A stretch of DNA of 64,000 nucleotides from Bradyrhizobium sp. ARR65 (GTDB taxonomy: Bacteria; Pseudomonadota; Alphaproteobacteria; Rhizobiales; Xanthobacteraceae). Positions 59,855-64,000 of this stretch are shown one piece after another. Both the position numbers and the translations under genes were made by a program. Under the pieces are notes generated by a model that was not told the DNA's origin, searched no databases, and saw nothing but the letters and a program-made list of their open reading frames with translations. The stretch's first letter is position 1, and the number at the start of each line of letters is the position of its first letter. The DNA lies in assembly GCF_000472385.1 (NCBI RefSeq), contig NZ_AWZU01000018.1:62260-126259 (forward strand), read 5' to 3'.

Positions 59855-60472
59855 ATGCGCGATCTCGACAAGGCGCTGGCCGACATCATCACGATCCGCA
59901 GCCAGATTGCGGCAGGCACCGCGTTCCGCGGCTATGGCCCGGCCGCCATTGCCGCGACCGGCGGCGTGGCGTTGATGACGGCGATCCTGCAATATCTCTG
60001 GCTCGATGATCCGACCGGCCATCCGCTCACCTTTTTGTTCGGCTGGGCCGTCGCGGCGGCGCTATCGGCACTGATGATCTGGATCGAAATGCAGGCGCGG
60101 TCGCGCAGGCATCATTCGGGCCTTGCGGATGCAATGATTCATCAGGCGCTTGAGCAGTTTCTGCCGTCAGGAATCGCGGGCGTGCTGCTCGCGGTCGTCC
60201 TGGGAAAGTTCGCGCCGGAGGCCCTGTGGATGCTTCCGGGTCTGTGGCAGGTGCTGGTAAGTCTCGGCGTCTTTGCGTCCGTCCGCTCCCTGCCGCGCAC
60301 CGTCGCCTTCGCGGGCGGTTGGTATTTCGCCGCGGGTTTCGTCGTCCTGGTGCTGGCGAGCCAAAATCACGCGCTGTCGCCGTGGACGATGGGCCTGCCC
60401 TTCGTCATCGGACAGTGGCTGATGGCGGCCATTTTGTATTTTGCTTCGGGGGAAACCGATGCCGAAGACTGA
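59855..60472 (+). CDS. Multi-pass membrane protein of unknown function
   Basis: 205 residues. Starts MRDLDKALADIITIRSQIAA, then about five hydrophobic segments (GPAAIAATGGVALMTAILQY; FLFGWAVAAALSALMIWIEM; GIAGVLLAVVLGKFA; LVSLGVFASVRSL; FAGGWYFAAGFVVLVLAS). A short cytosolic amphipathic N-terminus precedes. I do not recognise the family's function. The stop codon lies inside the start of the regulator gene (14-base overlap, 60459-60472), so the two are translated together. Confidence 0.82.
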   Translation: MRDLDKALADIITIRSQIAAGTAFRGYGPAAIAATGGVALMTAILQYLWLDDPTGHPLTFLFGWAVAAALSALMIWIEMQARSRRHHSGLADAMIHQALEQFLPSGIAGVLLAVVLGKFAPEALWMLPGLWQVLVSLGVFASVRSLPRTVAFAGGWYFAAGFVVLVLASQNHALSPWTMGLPFVIGQWLMAAILYFASGETDAED

Positions 60473-60839
60473 CGCCAACCACGCGCCGTTTGCCTATGAC
60501 GGCCTCGACCGGGTGATCCACGAGAAGTCGAGGCTTGGGCTGATGACCTCGCTGATGGCCCATCCCAAGGGCCTGGCCTTTGCCGATCTCAAGCAGCTCT
60601 GCGGGTTGACGGACGGCAATCTGTCCCGCCATCTGCAGGTGCTGCAGGAGGCGGGATTGGTCGAGGTCACCAAAGGTTATGAGGGCAACCGCCCGCATAC
60701 CTCCTGCCGCCTCACCAAGGCCGGCCGCCGCCGCTTTCTCGATTATCTCGCCGTTCTCGAAGGGCTGGTGCGCGACGCTGCGAAGGCTGCCGGCAAGGAA
60801 GCGTCGACGCTGTCCCGGCTCGGCATGCTGCCGACCTGA
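60459..60839 (+). CDS. Winged-helix transcriptional regulator (HTH_34-like)
   Basis: 126 residues. Winged helix: GLDRVIHEKSRLGLMTSLMA, LAFADLKQLCGLTDGNLSRH (recognition helix), LQVLQEAGLVEVTKGYEGNR, CRLTKAGRRRFLDYLAVLEG. This matches the ArsR/MarR-like HTH_34 group of small dimeric repressors. No metal-binding Cys/His cluster is visible. It overlaps the membrane protein gene and precedes uppS by 29 bases. It probably autoregulates through the ACTTTGC palindromes at 59828 and 60861 (inference). Confidence 0.85.
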   Translation: MPKTDANHAPFAYDGLDRVIHEKSRLGLMTSLMAHPKGLAFADLKQLCGLTDGNLSRHLQVLQEAGLVEVTKGYEGNRPHTSCRLTKAGRRRFLDYLAVLEGLVRDAAKAAGKEASTLSRLGMLPT

Positions 60840-60860
60840 TTTCGATTTTTTTGCAGGGGA

Positions 60861-60877
60861 GCTTTGTAATGCAAAGT
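60861..60877. promoter_or_regulatory. Second palindromic operator-like site over the uppS start
   Basis: GCTTTGTAATGCAAAGT: 14 of 17 positions equal the site at 59828-59844, including the whole right arm. It spans the uppS ATG (60869-60871) and the bases after its ribosome-binding site (AGGGGAG). Could be a repressor site or a hairpin that hides the start codon. Confidence 0.5.
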
Positions 60878-61603
60878 AGTCTCTCATCCAAACCCATGGA
60901 CAAGCTGCATGTCGGCATCATCATGGACGGCAACGGCCGATGGGCGACGCGGCGCGGTCTGTCGCGCCTGCGCGGGCACGAGGCCGGCGTTGAGGCGATC
61001 CGTCGCATCGTCGAAGCGGCGCCCGATCAGGGTGTGGGCACGCTGACGCTCTATGCCTTTTCCACCGACAATTGGCGCCGACCTCGGGCGGAGGTCGTGG
61101 GCCTCATGGGCCTATTGCGCTTCTATCTCGCCAACGAGGTGCAGAGTCTGGTCAAGAACGGCGTGCGGCTCACCGTGATCGGGCGGCGTGATCGCCTGCC
61201 CGACGGAATTGCGGACGCGATTGCGCGCGCCGAGGCCGCAACCGCCGGCGGCGAGGTGCTGCATTTGCGTATCGCGGTGGATTATTCCGCGCGCGATGCC
61301 ATCCTCCACGCGGCGACAAAGCTTGCCGGCATCACCGAGCCGACCCGCGAATTGTTTTCGCAGCTCGTCACCGGCGAGCCTGGCTTGCGCGACGTCGATC
61401 TCATCATCCGCACCAGTGGCGAGAAGCGGCTGTCGGACTTCCTGCTCTGGGAGGGTGCTTATGCGGAATTGCATTTCACCGAGCGGATGTGGCCCGAATT
61501 CGACGCCGACGATCTCGCCGAGGCGCTTGCCTCCTTCCACCGCCGCGAACGCCGCTTCGGCGGCCTGCAAGCGCTGCCGCTCGAGCCCGCACCGAGCCTG
61601 TGA
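60869..61603 (+). CDS. uppS: Isoprenyl (di-trans,poly-cis-polyprenyl) diphosphate synthase, UppS type
   Basis: 244 residues. Cis-prenyltransferase: HVGIIMDGNGRWATRRGLSR (catalytic Asp20), LRGHEAGVEAIRRI, YAFSTDNWRRPRAEV, IRTSGEKRLSDFLLWEGAYA. Core residues are kept, but the usual FSTENW and EQRLSNFLLWQ are changed (Asp for Glu; Lys-Arg-Leu-Ser-Asp and Glu), so chain length or role may differ from the housekeeping UppS, which normally sits with frr, cdsA and dxr. Makes long-chain polyprenyl carriers for cell-wall or glycan synthesis. ATG chosen after AGGGGAG. Confidence 0.9.
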   Translation: MQSSLSSKPMDKLHVGIIMDGNGRWATRRGLSRLRGHEAGVEAIRRIVEAAPDQGVGTLTLYAFSTDNWRRPRAEVVGLMGLLRFYLANEVQSLVKNGVRLTVIGRRDRLPDGIADAIARAEAATAGGEVLHLRIAVDYSARDAILHAATKLAGITEPTRELFSQLVTGEPGLRDVDLIIRTSGEKRLSDFLLWEGAYAELHFTERMWPEFDADDLAEALASFHRRERRFGGLQALPLEPAPSL

Positions 61604-61854
61604 ACGACCGCGCGCCAAGAGGTGAGCCATTGGCGGCGAACTCGAGAGCTCCCGACGGCCGCGTTGGTCGATCGGGAGCTGGCGGCCGCGACGTGTTCTC
61701 AAGCCGCGGGGCCGTCTGTCCGAGCAATGGGTAAACAGACCTGAAAGGGAATGCAAAGACTCCGACCTATCAGGCTAGGGACATTCTAACGGCTGTTCGA
61801 TAAATCGGCAGGGACGGATGTACTCTCTCTACCGAGTTGGGACAGTTAGGAAAA

Positions 61855-62100
61855 ATGCTGGCTAATCGACGCAGAAGCGAACGTCGCCTGTGCAGACGGA
61901 TTGCAAAAATTCAGACCGGTGCCGGTTCGCTGCCGCGTGACTGTACGGTCACCGACATATCGGACGGCGGCGTGAAGGTGGTTGCCGAATATCTCGAGAT
62001 CCCGCCGCAATTCACCATCATCTTCTCCACCGACCACGCGCGGCAATGCCGCCTGGTGTGGCGGATCGGTTGCGAGTTCGGCGCCGAGTTCATCGACTAG
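61855..62100 (+). CDS. PilZ domain protein
   Basis: 81 residues. Single PilZ domain with the cyclic-di-GMP motifs RRRSERR (R-x3-R) near residue 5 and DISDGG (D-x-S-x2-G) near residue 39; closes RLVWRIGCEFGAEFID. Likely a small c-di-GMP receptor. ATG at 61855 follows TTAGGAAAA; an in-frame TTG at 61837 adds six residues. The neighbours are uppS (250 bases upstream, no clear element between) and, convergent, the tad pilus genes. Confidence 0.88.
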   Translation: MLANRRRSERRLCRRIAKIQTGAGSLPRDCTVTDISDGGVKVVAEYLEIPPQFTIIFSTDHARQCRLVWRIGCEFGAEFID

Positions 62101-62445
62101 AGCATCCGCCAATCAAGTTGTAGAGCCGGACGGACGCCGTCAACCAAGCCCGTCATTGCGAGGAGCGAAGGCGACGACCCGCCGTTGCTCGCTACGCGAG
62201 CTATGGCGAGGCGTGAAGTCCCGCCGAAGCGCCTTTGCGCGTAGGCGCAAGCAATCCAGACTGCATCCGCGGAGAAAGTCTGGTTTGCTTCGCTTGCGCT
62301 CGCAATGACGTCAGAGGTTGGGCGCGTGTCCGCTTGATTCCCTCAGCTCGGCGACTGCTCTTGCGGCAGCGCCGGTTCCTTGAGAGGCCCGTCCTGCATT
62401 AAGCCGGCTGGGCGGCGGGGCATCTGCCGCGCCATGTTCGAGCGG
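62101..62445. other. Intergenic region between pilZ and cpaE
   Basis: 345 bases. About half is the dispersed repeat at 62150-62308. Right after the cpaE stop, on the minus strand, a 30-codon frame (62343-62435, starting MARQMPRRPAGLMQDGPLKE) is open; it has no ribosome-binding site or family match, so I do not call it a gene. No cpaF sequence is present, although cpaF usually follows cpaE. Confidence 0.5.
62150..62308. repeat. Dispersed repeat CGTCATTGCGAGGAGCGAAG...CGCTCGCAATGACG
   Basis: Left end CCGTCATTGCGAGGAGCGAA; right end CTTCGCTTGCGCTCGCAATG, its complement; inner GCAATCCAGACTGCATCCGC and GAGAAAGTCTGGTTTGC also mirror. A fifth family of palindromic elements in the window, single copy here. 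Confidence 0.8.
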
Positions 62446-63738
62446 CTACTGGACCGTGGCGGACCTTTTGGCTTTGCCGCGCAGCTTGTCGACGATCGGC
62501 GACAGCAGCGAGCGCCGCTGCTTCTTCGGCTCGATGCGGCCGGTGAGGTGCCGCGCGAGCTGCTGGAATATCTGCGAGGCGCGGTGGCTTGCGGAAAGTT
62601 CCGCGATCATCTGCCCGTTATTGGCGGCGGTGCCGAACATCTTGGAATCGAACGGGATCGCTGCCACCGGCCCGCTCTCGACCGCCTTCGCAAAGCTCTT
62701 GACGTCGATCTCCGGCCGCTTGTGCATGCCGACCTGGTTGATGCAGTACAGCGGCGGCCGATCGTTCGGCCGCGCCGCCTTCAGCACGCTCATCAGGTTC
62801 TTGGCGTTGCGCAAATTGGCGAGGTCCGGCTCGGCCACGATCAGGATGTCGTCCGCGCTCACCAGCGCGCGCCTGGTCCAGGCGGACCATTGGTGCGGCA
62901 TGTCGAGCACGATGCAGGGCGTCGTCATGCGCAGTGTATCGAAGATCGCGTCGAACGCTTCCTCGCCGAAATCATAGACCCGGTCGAGCGCCGCCGGCGC
63001 GGCGAGCAGGCTGAGGCGTTCGGAGCATTTCGCCAGCAGCCGTTCCATAAGTGCGGTGTCGGGCCGTTCAGGCTGGAACACCGCATTGGCGATGCCCTGC
63101 AGCGGATCCTGATTGTAGTCCAGGCTCGCCGTGCCGAAAGCGAGGTCGAGATCGATCACCACCGAATCCAGCGCGAGGTCGCGCGCGATGGTCCAGGCCA
63201 GATTGTGCGCGACGGTGGATGCGCCGACGCCGCCCTTGGCGCCGATGACGGCGATGATGCGCCCGGTCACGACGGCTTCCGAAGCCGAGAACAGGCTGCA
63301 GATCGCGCGCACGACGTCGAGAACCTCGACCGGACCGATGATGTAATCGTTGACGCCGCGGCGCACCAGTTCGCGATAGGGCACTTCGTCGTTCACGCTG
63401 CCGATCACAACCACGCGCGTTCCGGGATCGCAGACGCTGGCAAGCTGGTCGAGACCTGCAAGAATATTGCCGGCGCCGTCCGACTCCAGCACGATCACGT
63501 TAGGCGTCGGCATGGCGCTATAGGCCTCGATCGCGGCCGCGACTCCGCCCATCTTCACCGTGAGATGCGCCTTGGCAAGGCGGCGGTCTTGCCCCGCCGC
63601 CTTCATGATCTCGTTGCTCGCCTCGGTTTCGCAGAAGGCTTGCACGGAGATGCGCGGCACGGGCGCGATATAGTCGTCCGCAGGCGGCGCGGCGCCGTCG
63701 GCGGCATCATCAGACGTATGAGGCGCGGACCTGATCAT
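62446..63738 (-). CDS. cpaE: CpaE family tad pilus assembly ATPase-like protein
   Basis: 430 residues. N-terminal receiver-like domain without clear phosphoacceptor (about 30-150; NVIVLESDGAGNILAGLDQL, YIIGPVEVLDVVRAI) and a ParA/MinD-type domain with deviant Walker A IIAVIGAKGGVGASTVAHNL, Walker A' region VVIDLDLAFGTASLDYN, and CIVLDMPHQWSAWTRRAL. CpaE positions or assembles the tad/Flp pilus machinery. The start overlaps the cpaD stop (ATGA). It is the last gene of the cluster in this window; no cpaF follows. Confidence 0.93.
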   Translation of the reverse strand: MIRSAPHTSDDAADGAAPPADDYIAPVPRISVQAFCETEASNEIMKAAGQDRRLAKAHLTVKMGGVAAAIEAYSAMPTPNVIVLESDGAGNILAGLDQLASVCDPGTRVVVIGSVNDEVPYRELVRRGVNDYIIGPVEVLDVVRAICSLFSASEAVVTGRIIAVIGAKGGVGASTVAHNLAWTIARDLALDSVVIDLDLAFGTASLDYNQDPLQGIANAVFQPERPDTALMERLLAKCSERLSLLAAPAALDRVYDFGEEAFDAIFDTLRMTTPCIVLDMPHQWSAWTRRALVSADDILIVAEPDLANLRNAKNLMSVLKAARPNDRPPLYCINQVGMHKRPEIDVKSFAKAVESGPVAAIPFDSKMFGTAANNGQMIAELSASHRASQIFQQLARHLTGRIEPKKQRRSLLSPIVDKLRGKAKRSATVQ

Positions 63739-64000
63739 TTGCCGGTATCGCTGAGTTTGGCCCTGTCGGCTTCGGGATAGGTGGTCGTCGTCGACTCGCC
63801 CTTGCGATATTTCTCGAACGCTTCGCTGCGTCGCGCCGTGTAGGCGGCCGTCTCCGATCGTGGCTGCTCGAGATCCGCCGGATTGTCGATCATCGCGGCG
63901 AGGTTATGCTGGGTGGCGCAGCCGAAATTGTAATAGGGCTTGTTGTCGTTGTAGCTGGGATTCAGCACCGAGGGGCCGAGATCTTCCGGCCACACGCCGC
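63735..64000 (-). CDS. cpaD: CpaD family pilus assembly lipoprotein, C-terminal part (cut by window edge)
   Basis: About 88 C-terminal residues are present; the signal peptide and start lie beyond the right edge. The signature FGCATQHNLAAMIDNPADLE and PRSETAAYTARRSEAFEKYR are typical of CpaD. It is an outer-membrane-associated protein of the tad secretion/pilus system and is normally followed by cpaE, as here (overlapping ATGA). Confidence 0.9.
   Translation of the reverse strand, partial: GVWPEDLGPSVLNPSYNDNKPYYNFGCATQHNLAAMIDNPADLEQPRSETAAYTARRSEAFEKYRKGESTTTTYPEADRAKLSDTGK

Noticed and set aside
62380..63780. 466-codon plus-strand frame opposite cpaE
   Set aside because: Antisense shadow of cpaE; no ribosome-binding site or motif.

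Overview
The window is chromosomal DNA of a GC-rich alphaproteobacterium, very probably Bradyrhizobium or a close relative (Nitrobacteraceae). The protein sequences, the rimP-nusA-ylxR-infB operon, the tsaB-rimI-fur...miaB-phoH-ybeY-corC-lnt-HTH block, the dnaA-dnaN-recF-gyrB block with rpsT beside dnaA, the tad/cpa pilus genes and the many short palindromic intergenic repeats (GTCATTCCGG.../GTCATGCCCGG...) all fit that group. The window is gene-dense, with no tRNA, rRNA, CRISPR array or complete insertion sequence that I could find.

Layout. 1-4.3 kb: transcription/translation operon (rimP, nusA, ylxR, infB 5' part) on the minus strand, with a good promoter and an intrinsic-terminator-like hairpin inside its leader. 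4.4-7.5 kb: DUF2336 protein, trmB and an M20 peptidase. 7.6-16.6 kb: long minus-strand housekeeping run from tsaB through rimI, fur, a HAD hydrolase, miaB, phoH, ybeY, corC and lnt to a PraR-type regulator, with several stop/start overlaps. 16.8-25.1 kb: soluble PAS chemoreceptor, Nfu-type Fe-S protein, universal stress protein, trpS-murJ, a divergent adenosine-kinase-like gene and a class-C-beta-lactamase-like esterase. 25.4-31.9 kb: small hypothetical protein, succinate-semialdehyde dehydrogenase, SulP-STAS-cNMP transporter, a 304-aa purC and a pirin. 32.1-38.8 kb: MBOAT/SGNH acylation pair, MmgE/PrpD protein, and a MATE-DUF2867-DUF429 run. 39.0-50.8 kb: replication block murA(Asp variant)-gyrB, an OatA-type acyltransferase, recF, a small GIY-YIG gene between palindromes, dnaN, dnaA, a 1.2-kb gene-free gap and rpsT. 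51.2-58.4 kb: small membrane protein, msrA, polysaccharide export protein, HD-GYP protein, acyl-CoA ligase/VOC genes divergent from a tricarboxylate-type binding protein, and a DUF3551 protein. 58.4-64 kb: secreted trypsin-like protease, an apparently autoregulated membrane protein-regulator-uppS operon, a PilZ protein, and the cpaE and cpaD genes of a tad pilus locus.

Most of the window is core genome. The points that stand out are: (i) a small operon ending in a UppS-type prenyltransferase, with a near-perfect sigma70 promoter overlapped by the 17-bp palindrome ACTTTGCGATGCAAAGT and a second copy of that motif across the uppS start codon; (ii) a shortened GIY-YIG gene flanked by inverted copies of the palindrome GCCGGGCTTGACCCGGC between recF and dnaN, with gene-less elements of similar termini elsewhere; (iii) a MurA homologue with Asp in place of the catalytic Cys next to gyrB; and (iv) an attenuator-like hairpin in the rimP-nusA leader. 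All functions are read from sequence and family knowledge; no database search was possible.
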